In this document: positions 1 through 6,984 of the stretch, one piece after another
How positions within the stretch are numbered: the stretch's first letter is position 1
Layout of the letters: each line of letters opens with the position of its first letter
Origin: an uncultured Lachnospiraceae bacterium
Lineage (GTDB): Bacteria; Bacillota; Clostridia; Lachnospirales; Lachnospiraceae
Assembly: GCA_910589635.1 (NCBI GenBank)
Contig: CAJUTD010000009.1
Span: 56,481 to 66,057, forward strand
Reading direction: 5' to 3'
DNA: 9,577 bases
The notes under the pieces: generated by a model
Databases searched by the model: none
The model's input: only the letters and a program-made list of their open reading frames with translations
What the model was told of the DNA's origin: nothing
Position numbers and translations under genes: made by a program

Positions 1-1451
1 ATGGGAAAGAAAACAAGTATTTTTTGGATGAAAACGGATGGGAAGCCATAAAGCAGAAAAAAGAAAAAAATCCGCAATCTCTGGAAGCGGTTTATGTAAA
101 AAAAAATTGCCCTTTGCTCCTTAACAATGATTTGAAATTCATTGATACCCCGGGTGTAAACTCACAGATAGACGGAGATATTACCATGGCGGAACGTGCA
201 TTATGCGAATGTGACTGCGCGGTACTGGCTATGGCGGCGGTTACATCATTCAGTGAAACGGAAAACATCTTTCTTCGAGAGCGGATATTAACAAAAAAAG
301 TACCGCGTATTATGGTAGTATTGACAAAACTTGACCTGGTAAATGAGAAAGAGCGGGAAAGGGTCATAAAATATGTGAAGAATAGGCTTGACAGCCTGGG
401 TACTGATATTCCGCTTTACCTTTCGGCTGAGGGGATGGCTTCTGGTTGGGAGGCGTCTTCCGGACCCGAGGCAATCAAAAATCAGATTCTTGCATGGCTG
501 CATGAATCAGACCATATGTTGCGGAAGGAAGAACGTGCATATTTGATGGTGCAGGATATTGCCTTAGACATGGAAATGATCTATACCAGCCAGTTGGAAA
601 TCCTTATGGAAAAGGAAGAGGAAAAGAAGAAAGCAGTTCAAAAAAAGAAACGGCAGTTTTTACAGGGTTCCCAGGTTGAATGGGATAAATTGGAGGTGGA
701 AATGCTCAACCGATGTAACCGTAATTTCTCCTGGATCGATGAGATGGTGCGGGAACGTCAGCAGGATGTAATAGAAAAGCTTCAGATAGAGTTATCCCAT
801 GTGGGAAATCCCAAAGAGTGGTGGGAAAAGGATTACCCCTACCGAATCAAAATGGAAATGATTTCGCTAGGAAATACATTGGAAAGCAATCTGCAGAATT
901 TTTATGTGCGAGACGTCAACTGGCTGAATCAACATATCCGCGAGAATTATGGAGAGGCAGTCCCTCCGCAGAATCAGAGAATAGCGGATAAAGATATTTT
1001 CCGCAGCCCTAATTCTCCGGAAAATATAGAGTTAGAAGATATGAAGCGTACACGTATTATATCGCGCATTGGTACGGGTGTGGCAACAGCCGCAGGCTAT
1101 ATGGTTTTTGGAATGCTTGGCCTTTCTCCGGTAGGCATGGCAATCGGTATTGGAGGCGGCATTGTCTCAGAAATATTTATGAATAAAAGAGTCGATGTTC
1201 AGAAAGAGAAATTATCCCAGCTAATTTCCAATGAGCTGCCAGGAGTATTAGGAACTTGTGTGGAAACTGTGGAAAAGAATATACAAAAAATTTATGTGGA
1301 TACAATCCATACAATGCGGGATGCCAGCAGTAAATGGCTAAAAATGAAATGCAACGCCATTGAATCGGCTGAGAAGATAAGTGATATTCCACAGGAAGAA
1401 AAAAAGCTTCGTGAGAAACTAGATACAATACAGCAGATGAAAGGCAGATAA
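1..1451 (+). CDS. Dynamin-like GTPase A (DLP-A), 5'-truncated by window edge
   Basis: Bacterial dynamin-family large GTPase, expected to bind GTP and remodel or tether the inner face of the cell membrane. The frame is open to the window edge (first full codon at position 3; 482 residues visible), so the true start and the G1 P-loop and G2 lie upstream. Seen, counting from position 3: G3 DTPG at residues 48-51 (nt 144-155) after a hydrophobic strand; G4 TKLD at 108-111 (nt 324-335); a very charged E/K-rich likely coiled coil around 195-230; a Gly-rich hydrophobic stretch at about 352-393 (nt 1056-1179), placed like a membrane paddle; and a helical tail ending at TAA 1449-1451. By comparison with DLP-B and DLP-C, roughly 100-150 N-terminal residues are missing. 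An in-frame TTG at 24 is not a credible start because it would leave a GTPase without its P-loop. First visible gene of the operon. The family call is firm; the substrate membrane is unknown. Confidence 0.88.
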   Translation, partial: GKENKYFLDENGWEAIKQKKEKNPQSLEAVYVKKNCPLLLNNDLKFIDTPGVNSQIDGDITMAERALCECDCAVLAMAAVTSFSETENIFLRERILTKKVPRIMVVLTKLDLVNEKERERVIKYVKNRLDSLGTDIPLYLSAEGMASGWEASSGPEAIKNQILAWLHESDHMLRKEERAYLMVQDIALDMEMIYTSQLEILMEKEEEKKKAVQKKKRQFLQGSQVEWDKLEVEMLNRCNRNFSWIDEMVRERQQDVIEKLQIELSHVGNPKEWWEKDYPYRIKMEMISLGNTLESNLQNFYVRDVNWLNQHIRENYGEAVPPQNQRIADKDIFRSPNSPENIELEDMKRTRIISRIGTGVATAAGYMVFGMLGLSPVGMAIGIGGGIVSEIFMNKRVDVQKEKLSQLISNELPGVLGTCVETVEKNIQKIYVDTIHTMRDASSKWLKMKCNAIESAEKISDIPQEEKKLREKLDTIQQMKGR

Positions 1452-1456
1452 AGCGC

Positions 1457-1479
1457 TTTTCTATGAGGTACATAGGAGG
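1457..1479 (+). promoter_or_regulatory. Hairpin burying the DLP-B ribosome binding site
   Basis: In the 36-nt gap after DLP-A, CTATG (1461-1465) and CATAG (1471-1475) are a perfect inverted repeat around the loop AGGTA. Pairing can continue outward: 1457-1460 (TTTT) opposite 1476-1479 (GAGG), one A-U and three G-U pairs, giving nine consecutive pairs. The 3' arm contains the whole Shine-Dalgarno AGGAGG (1474-1479), which sits 8 nt before the DLP-B ATG. The DLP-A stop ends at 1451, only 5 nt before the stem, so a ribosome finishing DLP-A would open it. This suggests translational coupling of the two GTPases. The pairing is seen in the sequence; the coupling is inferred, and the outer half of the stem is weak. 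Confidence 0.45.
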
Positions 1480-1487
1480 AGATAGAG

Positions 1488-3506
1488 ATGGATAAAGACC
1501 AACTGAGAATGTTTTCCGTAAGACAGAAAGAACTTGCCAGCATTATGCAGGAGGTATCACAATTGGTGCACGATCTGGATATGGGCAACGGCGCACAACA
1601 ACTTGAACAGCTTAAACAGAAAATTGCCTCAGATTCATTTAAAGTTATGATTATGGGCAATTTTAAAAACGGAAAAAGTACTTTTATCAATGCAATTTTA
1701 GGGCAGGAAATCCTTCCCGCTTATGCGACGCCAACGACGGCAATCATCAATGAGGTCAAATATGGGAAGACGCCCACGGCAACCCTTCATTTTCTTAATC
1801 CGCAGCCAGAAAAATTGTATGATGGGATTCCTGCTATAGCGCTTTCCCACATGCAGAGATATAAAGGCAAGAACATTCCCGCCATTGAGATGCCGGTGGA
1901 TGATGTGGAAGATTATGTAGTTATCCCCATGGGCATGGATCACAAGGAAGCCAGCAGGCAGAGCCCTTTCGAGAAAGTAGAGCTGTTCTGGCCCCTGGAT
2001 CTGTTACAGAATGGTGTGGAGATCGTGGATTCCCCAGGATTGAATGAAAATCCGGCGCGAACCCAGGTTACTCTGGAATATCTAAGCAAAGCGGACGCCA
2101 TTATTTTTGTATTTAGCGGCCTTGCCATGGGTTCCGCGGGCGAAATCAGTTACATAGAAGACACCCTATCACAATATGGGTTTGAAAACCAAAGCCTTTT
2201 TTGTGTGGTGAACCGCTTTGACCAACTTACCAACGACAAAGAGCGTGAACGTGTGAGGAACTTTTCCGATAATCTCCTTGCTCCCTTTACCAAGCATATA
2301 TATTATACTTCCGGTTATAAAGGGCTGATGGGAAAAATGCAAAATAACCCCGCAATGTTAAAGGAATCCATGATGCCGGAGGTGGAAGAGGCATTGGCGG
2401 ATTATTTGGCAAATGACAGGGGCAAAATTAAACTGGCGACGCCCGCCCGGGAATTGAACCGCATTATCCGCAAAGAGGCTTTAGAAACTACGATTCCACA
2501 GAGGAAGAGTGCATTGTCAACGGACTTGAATGTCTTAAAGCAAAGATATAGTGAGGCAAAGCCGGAAATTGAGAAATTAAAGCAACAGAAAGAATTAATT
2601 ATAAGTAAGGCAGAAGCTAAAATTTCTTCTATGATGCCAGAAATCCGCAGATGCGCGATCAATTACTTTAACAATTTACCTGGGCAGATTCGCGTCTGGG
2701 TAAATGAATACGAGCCTGATACAAAGGTTTCTGCGCTGCACATCAAGCGTGATGCGACTGCCTTGGCAGAAGAAGTGGAAAACTATGCGTCAAGCAGGTT
2801 AGACAGGGAAATCAGGGAGTGGCTTGCAGGTCCTTTTGCCAGTCTAGTAAATGATAAGGTTGAAACGTTAAAGGATTCCCTGGAGGGACGGCTGGAAGAA
2901 TTTTTCGTTTCTCTGGATCAGCTAAAACTTGAGGTTACAGGTACAAAGGAATATGAGGCAGAAAGCGTTCCGGTATGGCAGCGTGTAGTAGCTGCCGGAG
3001 GCGGCCTGCTGTTCGGAGACATTGGCGTGGCTGCGTTAGGAGCGACCACCGGGTTGACAAAAGATTTTGCCAAGGGCATTGCTTTACAGTTGGGAGCGTA
3101 TTTTGTGCTGGCGTTAGTTGGGCTCTTAAACCCAGTGACAATAATCGGCGTGATGGTGGCGACTATTATCCATGGTGGGGCAAAAGGCGTCAGTCGAGCC
3201 GAAAAAAGCGCCAAAGATCAAGTTGCAGAAACGTATTGTGAGGAAATCAGCAAGAACAGTTCCCAATTGGTAGAGACTGCGGTAAACGGCGTACAGGAAG
3301 AACTTGAGAAAGTAAAAGGAATGATTGCCCAGTCCATGGATGTGGAGATCAAAGAAATGCAGCAACAGATGGAAGGCCTGATAAAAGCAATGGAACAGGG
3401 ACAAAAAAATATTCAGGAGGAACAGGCAAAAATCCTGCGTTGTGAACAGAGGCTTTTGCAGATAGCCGAAAATGTGGACAGTTTCATCTTTAAATTATTG
3501 AAATAG
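1488..3506 (+). CDS. Dynamin-like GTPase B (DLP-B), full length
   Basis: Complete 672-residue dynamin-family GTPase, within the usual 600-700 residue range of bacterial dynamin-like proteins. Seen: a helical N-terminus (1-50) that could form part of the neck bundle; G1 P-loop GNFKNGKS at 57-64; G2 threonines at 81-84; G3 DSPG at 181-184; and G4 NRFD at 242-245, where Arg replaces the usual Lys of N/TKxD. A long helical middle follows. At about 500-565 lies the most hydrophobic paddle of the three GTPases, Gly-rich first and then strongly apolar with a central Pro, long enough to insert in or cross the membrane. The end (about 597-672) is a Glu/Gln/Lys-rich likely coiled coil. The ATG start is supported by AGGAGG at 1474-1479. 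It lies between two paralogues, which argues for a hetero-oligomer. The family call is firm; the cell role is inferred. Confidence 0.93.
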   Translation: MDKDQLRMFSVRQKELASIMQEVSQLVHDLDMGNGAQQLEQLKQKIASDSFKVMIMGNFKNGKSTFINAILGQEILPAYATPTTAIINEVKYGKTPTATLHFLNPQPEKLYDGIPAIALSHMQRYKGKNIPAIEMPVDDVEDYVVIPMGMDHKEASRQSPFEKVELFWPLDLLQNGVEIVDSPGLNENPARTQVTLEYLSKADAIIFVFSGLAMGSAGEISYIEDTLSQYGFENQSLFCVVNRFDQLTNDKERERVRNFSDNLLAPFTKHIYYTSGYKGLMGKMQNNPAMLKESMMPEVEEALADYLANDRGKIKLATPARELNRIIRKEALETTIPQRKSALSTDLNVLKQRYSEAKPEIEKLKQQKELIISKAEAKISSMMPEIRRCAINYFNNLPGQIRVWVNEYEPDTKVSALHIKRDATALAEEVENYASSRLDREIREWLAGPFASLVNDKVETLKDSLEGRLEEFFVSLDQLKLEVTGTKEYEAESVPVWQRVVAAGGGLLFGDIGVAALGATTGLTKDFAKGIALQLGAYFVLALVGLLNPVTIIGVMVATIIHGGAKGVSRAEKSAKDQVAETYCEEISKNSSQLVETAVNGVQEELEKVKGMIAQSMDVEIKEMQQQMEGLIKAMEQGQKNIQEEQAKILRCEQRLLQIAENVDSFIFKLLK

Positions 3507-3532
3507 GAAGGAGAGGTAAAATCGAAGGGTAC

Positions 3533-3540
3533 AAGGAGGA
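3533..3540 (+). promoter_or_regulatory. Strong Shine-Dalgarno of DLP-C, with a second unused SD-like run upstream
   Basis: AAGGAGGA at 3533-3540 lies just before the DLP-C ATG at 3545 and fixes that start. A second purine run, GAAGGAG at 3507-3513, directly follows the DLP-B stop but has no ATG, GTG or TTG at a usable distance, so it has no visible start to serve. It may act as a standby ribosome site or be left over from a local duplication. Confidence 0.7.
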
Positions 3541-3544
3541 AAAA

Positions 3545-5488
3545 ATGCAAAATCCATTGACCACTAATAATTTTAAAATGCAGCAGTTGCTAGAAACGGC
3601 AGATATTGACGGTTATATCCAATTTATCCGGCAGATTGTGGCAAAATATTCTTTTTCAGACACCCAAAAAGAGAAATATCAGTATGGCATTGCACGAATT
3701 CAGAGGAGGCAGAACGAAAAAAATCTCAATATGGCTGTTATAGGCGAATTTTCTACAGGAAAGAGCAGTTTTATCAATGCTCTTCTCAGGGAAAACCTTC
3801 TTGAAACGGATGCGGTCCAGGGAACTACTACGGCTTCCACGAAAATTAGTTACCACACGCAAAAGTCCCTTTGGCTAAAAGATTATCGGGGGCAGAGGAG
3901 ACAGATTAGTAATTTTGAGCAGAGAGGAGGCCTGGGAAAGGTATTACAGGAGTACACTTCTGCAGACCTGGGAAATAACAATATTGCGTGCTTGGAAGTA
4001 GGCCACCCCTCCGATTTTCTGAAACAAGGAATCTGTATCATTGATACGCCTGGCACAAATTCCCTGGAAAGCTGGCACACAGATGTCACAAAAGATACCA
4101 TCCGGGAACAGGCAGATGCGTGTATTGTACTAATTGACGCGCATAAACCTTTTCCACAAAGTTTCAGCCGGTTTGTTGAAGAGAATCTTCTGGATGTATT
4201 GTCGTCCTGTATTTTTGTGGTGACAAAAATCGATTTGATAAGACCCAAAGAACAGCAACGGCAGCTTTCCTATATTTCCCAGAAAATCGAAAGCGATTTT
4301 TCTATTTCCCATCCGCTGACACTCCCTTATTCTTCCCTGTTTGTCCTCAACGGCGCAGGGGAGGAGTATTTACAACAGAATCGGGAATCAGAAGCAAAAA
4401 TACAGGAGTTTTTGCAGGAGCAACGGGTCAAAATCCAACTTCAACGTTGTTTCATACTTTTAGAAGACACCATGAGGGAGCTTCAGGGAAATATGGAACA
4501 GATTGCCGATGCACAGAGAAGGAAGCATGAACAGCTTCAATCTGTTGTCACCACGGACTTGCAGGAGTTTGTGACGAAAAAAAAGCTTAAATACCGGCGA
4601 GTATTCCAGGAACAGGAAGACGAATATGCGCAGCTGTTTTGTAATATGATGGAAGATTTCATAAAGGACGAAAAAGAATATATCTTAGAAAAATTTCATG
4701 AACCGACGACCGAGGGGGAAATCCGTCAGTTTCTGAGCAGCCGGCTTCACAATTTACTGGAAGAAGCAAAAGACAGGATTTTAACAGAAGCGGGTATGCA
4801 GGAAGACGGAACCCCTGTATTTTTTGAGAAAATAAGTGATATTGGGGAGTCTATATGCAATAAATTTGAAAAAAAATTCAAAAAGGAATATCGTCAGCTT
4901 GCTTTGCTGGCGCACGATATTGTCAGTGATATAGAATTTACCTTTGTGCTTGATTCAAACCAGATGATAAATGTGCAGGCAGACCTTTCCATCAAACGCC
5001 AGGTGAGCGAGAACCTTCAGCAGGAAGATAAAAGTTTTTGGGGCAAAGTAGGAGCTGGAGCCGCAGCCGGTGCAGTGGGCGGATCCGTTATTCCAGGCAT
5101 AGGCACGCTGGCTGGCGCATTTTTCGGAGGGATTGCGGGGCTGGTAATCGGCGGGGCAGCAACAGGCGATACTTCCCGGGCAACGGAGTTCCGCCAGCAG
5201 GTTTCAGGACAGGTCCATACCCTGGTGAATCAGTATTTTTCCAGCCTAAGCGACAGCTTGATGCAGGCGTATACCCACTGTGCGGCAAGCTGCTTAGGAC
5301 AGGTGGAAAAAGTCATGGACAATTATCTCAAAAGTTATACGGAAGCCGTAACCCGCATGAGAAGCAGGGAACGGCAAGAGCAACAGGAAGCAGAAAGGGT
5401 TTTACAGAAGATACAGAATGATTTGCAATTAATCAGCCAAAAAATGAATCAGATTCAGTCCGTCAAAAAGGAATTGGCGGGAAACTAA
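3545..5488 (+). CDS. Dynamin-like GTPase C (DLP-C), full length
   Basis: Complete 647-residue dynamin-family GTPase. Seen: a helical N-terminus; G1 P-loop GEFSTGKSS at 67-75; G2 threonines at 94-96; G3 DTPG at 167-170; and G4 TKID at 227-230. A long charged helical stalk-like region (about 305-490) includes Gln/Glu/Lys-rich likely coiled coils. At about 502-542 is a paddle made almost only of Gly, Ala, Val and Ile in small-residue spacing, unlike the bulkier paddle of DLP-B. The C-terminal helix (about 570-647) is rich in Arg, Glu and Gln. Its G3-G4 region resembles DLP-A (both DTPG and TKxD) more than DLP-B. The start is set by AAGGAGGA at 3533-3540. It probably assembles with its two paralogues at the membrane; this is inferred from gene order and from known paired bacterial dynamins. 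Confidence 0.93.
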   Translation: MQNPLTTNNFKMQQLLETADIDGYIQFIRQIVAKYSFSDTQKEKYQYGIARIQRRQNEKNLNMAVIGEFSTGKSSFINALLRENLLETDAVQGTTTASTKISYHTQKSLWLKDYRGQRRQISNFEQRGGLGKVLQEYTSADLGNNNIACLEVGHPSDFLKQGICIIDTPGTNSLESWHTDVTKDTIREQADACIVLIDAHKPFPQSFSRFVEENLLDVLSSCIFVVTKIDLIRPKEQQRQLSYISQKIESDFSISHPLTLPYSSLFVLNGAGEEYLQQNRESEAKIQEFLQEQRVKIQLQRCFILLEDTMRELQGNMEQIADAQRRKHEQLQSVVTTDLQEFVTKKKLKYRRVFQEQEDEYAQLFCNMMEDFIKDEKEYILEKFHEPTTEGEIRQFLSSRLHNLLEEAKDRILTEAGMQEDGTPVFFEKISDIGESICNKFEKKFKKEYRQLALLAHDIVSDIEFTFVLDSNQMINVQADLSIKRQVSENLQQEDKSFWGKVGAGAAAGAVGGSVIPGIGTLAGAFFGGIAGLVIGGAATGDTSRATEFRQQVSGQVHTLVNQYFSSLSDSLMQAYTHCAASCLGQVEKVMDNYLKSYTEAVTRMRSRERQEQQEAERVLQKIQNDLQLISQKMNQIQSVKKELAGN

Positions 5489-5523
5489 GCAACGTATTTA
5501 ATATTTGTTGTACCAAGGGATTA

Positions 5524-5547
5524 CAGGTTTCCCGGTAGAAAAACCTG
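5524..5547 (+). other. Perfect inverted repeat in the DLP-C / small-protein gap
   Basis: CAGGTTT (5524-5530) and AAACCTG (5541-5547) form a 7-bp stem with a 10-nt loop in the 85-nt gap after DLP-C. No T-run follows at once (the next bases are AATAAATTTT), so it is not a typical terminator. It could be an attenuator or a processing or stability site that separates expression of the GTPases from the downstream genes. Its loop and 3' flank resemble the hairpin at 6144-6165. I see no convincing promoter in the rest of this gap. Confidence 0.45.
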
Positions 5548-5573
5548 AATAAATTTTGCGAGGAGCGTAGCGT

Positions 5574-6110
5574 ATGACAACAAATCAAGAATTTGAAAAT
5601 GTGTGGAAAAAGTTTATGGTATTATGCCATGCGAAGCTGTGGGAAAAAAGCAAACAGTGCAGATTGACGGCAGCAGCTGCGGAAATGTCCGTAAAGGATG
5701 CGGCATTTGTGTGGTTTGACCAGTATGAAGCATGCGGGCAGTGGCTGAAAAACCTGGAACAAAAGCAGCCGCAGGCTGTTGGGAAAATTAAGGATATTCT
5801 GGAAAATATCAGCTTGGAGGAAGCGCCCGAAAAAAGAAGTTTTCCTGATCTGGGGGTTTTAGGCGTTGCTGCGGGCGGCGCAGCAGCCGGAATCGGAGTT
5901 GGGGCTTTTGTCCTGCATCTGGGAACGGTGGGAAAACTAATTTCTGCGGTAGCTCCCGCTGCGGCACTCTATCCGGCGATGAAGTCATACCAGAAGAGCG
6001 ATAAGGAAAGAGCTCAAATGGAGACGATAAGTGAATACTTGGCGCAGATGGATTTACTGAAGGATCAGATTAGTACTATACTGGAACAAAATAGGGCGGC
6101 TTCATTTTAA
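5574..6110 (+). CDS. Small paddle-like membrane protein without GTPase domain
   Basis: A 178-residue protein that I cannot assign to a named family. The N-terminal 1-85 is probably helical, with several Trp and Cys residues and no P-loop, G3 or G4 motif. Residues about 91-136 form a Gly/Ala-rich hydrophobic stretch with small-residue spacing, enough for one or two membrane segments or a hairpin. Residues about 138-172 are a charged amphipathic helix. This order, hydrophobic Gly/Ala stretch followed by a helical tail, copies the C-terminal ends of DLP-A and DLP-C. It has no signal peptide. The start is ATG with AGGAG at 5561-5565, 8 nt upstream. Its position right after three GTPases suggests a membrane partner or adaptor, or a remnant of a fourth dynamin. 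Both ideas are inference; the gene itself looks intact. Confidence 0.85.
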   Translation: MTTNQEFENVWKKFMVLCHAKLWEKSKQCRLTAAAAEMSVKDAAFVWFDQYEACGQWLKNLEQKQPQAVGKIKDILENISLEEAPEKRSFPDLGVLGVAAGGAAAGIGVGAFVLHLGTVGKLISAVAPAAALYPAMKSYQKSDKERAQMETISEYLAQMDLLKDQISTILEQNRAASF

Positions 6111-6143
6111 GACCTATGGTTGCCGCAAAAAATACATGAAAAG

Positions 6144-6165
6144 CCGGCCTGGTAGGAAACGCCGG
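6144..6165 (+). other. Inverted repeat before the Sel1 gene
   Basis: CCGGC (6144-6148) and GCCGG (6161-6165) form a short GC-only stem with a 12-nt loop in the gap before the Sel1-repeat gene. Loop and tail match the hairpin at 5524-5547: both carry CYGGTAGRAA-like loop sequence and both stems are followed by AATAA, while the stems differ. It lies inside the N-terminal extension that the Sel1 gene would have if it began at ATG 6136, a further small argument for the later start. Confidence 0.35.
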
Positions 6166-6186
6166 AATAAGGCAGGAATGAAAGGC

Positions 6187-6193
6187 AAGGAGG
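6187..6193 (+). promoter_or_regulatory. Shine-Dalgarno that points to a TTG start for the Sel1 gene
   Basis: AAGGAGG at 6187-6193 is a full-strength ribosome binding site ending 8 nt before TTG 6202-6204, in frame with the Sel1-repeat gene. The upstream in-frame ATGs are weaker: 6136 has no purine run before it, and 6178 has only a poor AAGGCAGG. The site therefore decides the start. Confidence 0.75.
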
Positions 6194-6201
6194 AAAAGAT
6201 T

Positions 6202-6966
6202 TTGTTTGGTAAGAAAAAATCAGCGCAGGTGATTGAGCAGATGCTGGCAGTAGGGCAAATGTTGCTCAATGATGGAATGGATGAAAGGGCATTTTTCACC
6301 TATAAAAACATTGTAGAATTAGAGGCAAATGTAACTGCCCAATATAACTTAGGGGTACTGTATGCTACCGGGCGAGGTACGAAGCAGGATTTTGTGCAGG
6401 CGGCTTACTGGTTCCATCAGGCGGCTTTGTGCGGAGACAAGCAGGCGGAGAAGCTGAGGCTGAAATGTATGATGGATTGTGTGCAAAAAGATTTTGAGGA
6501 AAAGACTTATCAAATGCTTTTTGACGAGATGATCCGATTTGCAGTCACACTCTACCCCAGAGAGGACAAAGTGAAGTTTGCCAGAGATAAAATGTTTGCC
6601 CTGGCAGAGCACTATCTGGATATAGAGGACTATACACATGCATTAAAATTACTTCGCGCTGCCGCGGAATGCTGCGATGATGGACGCGCGCAAAACTGGC
6701 TTGGCATCTTGTACAACACAGGCACTGGGGTGCAAAAAGATGACCTGGCAGCCCTGTATTGGTTTGACCGAGCGGCAGACAACCGGGTCAGGCCGGCAAA
6801 GACAGACCGGAATGGCATTTTTAATGCTTACCGGGACAACTTATCCAGAGCAGAATTTGTGATATTATTGTTCAAATTGGGAGAGTATTGTGCAAAAGGC
6901 ACGAATGAGGTTCCAAGAGATGGGGAGAAAGCAGCATATTGGAGAAAGATTGCAGAACAGTCATAA
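6202..6966 (+). CDS. Sel1-repeat protein
   Basis: A 254-residue protein read from TTG 6202, giving the common MFGKKK-type N-terminus. An earlier ATG at 6136 would add 22 Arg/Lys-rich residues but lacks a ribosome site. Sel1 repeats are TPR-like helical hairpins that scaffold protein complexes. Seen: repeat 1 at about 44-80 (YNLGVLYATGRG, then AAYWFHQAA), repeat 2 at about 161-196 (NWLGILYNTGTG, then ALYWFDRAA) and a weaker repeat 3 at about 217-252 (KLGEYCAKG, then AAYWRKIAE). A helical Cys-containing linker (85-160) may hide diverged repeats. There is no signal peptide or membrane segment, so it should be cytoplasmic, on the same side as the GTPases. It could be an adaptor linking the dynamin-like proteins to another partner; that is inferred from operon position only. 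Confidence 0.87.
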   Translation: MFGKKKSAQVIEQMLAVGQMLLNDGMDERAFFTYKNIVELEANVTAQYNLGVLYATGRGTKQDFVQAAYWFHQAALCGDKQAEKLRLKCMMDCVQKDFEEKTYQMLFDEMIRFAVTLYPREDKVKFARDKMFALAEHYLDIEDYTHALKLLRAAAECCDDGRAQNWLGILYNTGTGVQKDDLAALYWFDRAADNRVRPAKTDRNGIFNAYRDNLSRAEFVILLFKLGEYCAKGTNEVPRDGEKAAYWRKIAEQS

Positions 6967-6984
6967 TTATCGGGAGGAAATGGC

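Noticed and set aside
24..26. TTG at 24 as the start of DLP-A
   Set aside because: No ribosome binding site precedes it, the frame continues upstream, and starting here would leave out the GTPase P-loop.
1..51. ATG at the first base as a gene start
   Set aside because: That frame stops after 16 codons (TAA 49-51); the real coding frame begins at base 3 and is open to the left edge.
5038..5421. 127-codon + frame inside DLP-C
   Set aside because: It overlaps the Gly/Ala-rich paddle codons of DLP-C in another frame, is Arg/Gly-rich with no recognisable domain, and has no ribosome site.
5524..5557. Rho-independent terminator after DLP-C
   Set aside because: The 7-bp stem is AT-rich in its upper half and is not followed directly by a T-run.
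5489..5573. Internal promoter in the 85-nt gap
   Set aside because: There are AT-rich runs, but no TTGACA/TATAAT-like pair at proper spacing that I could defend.
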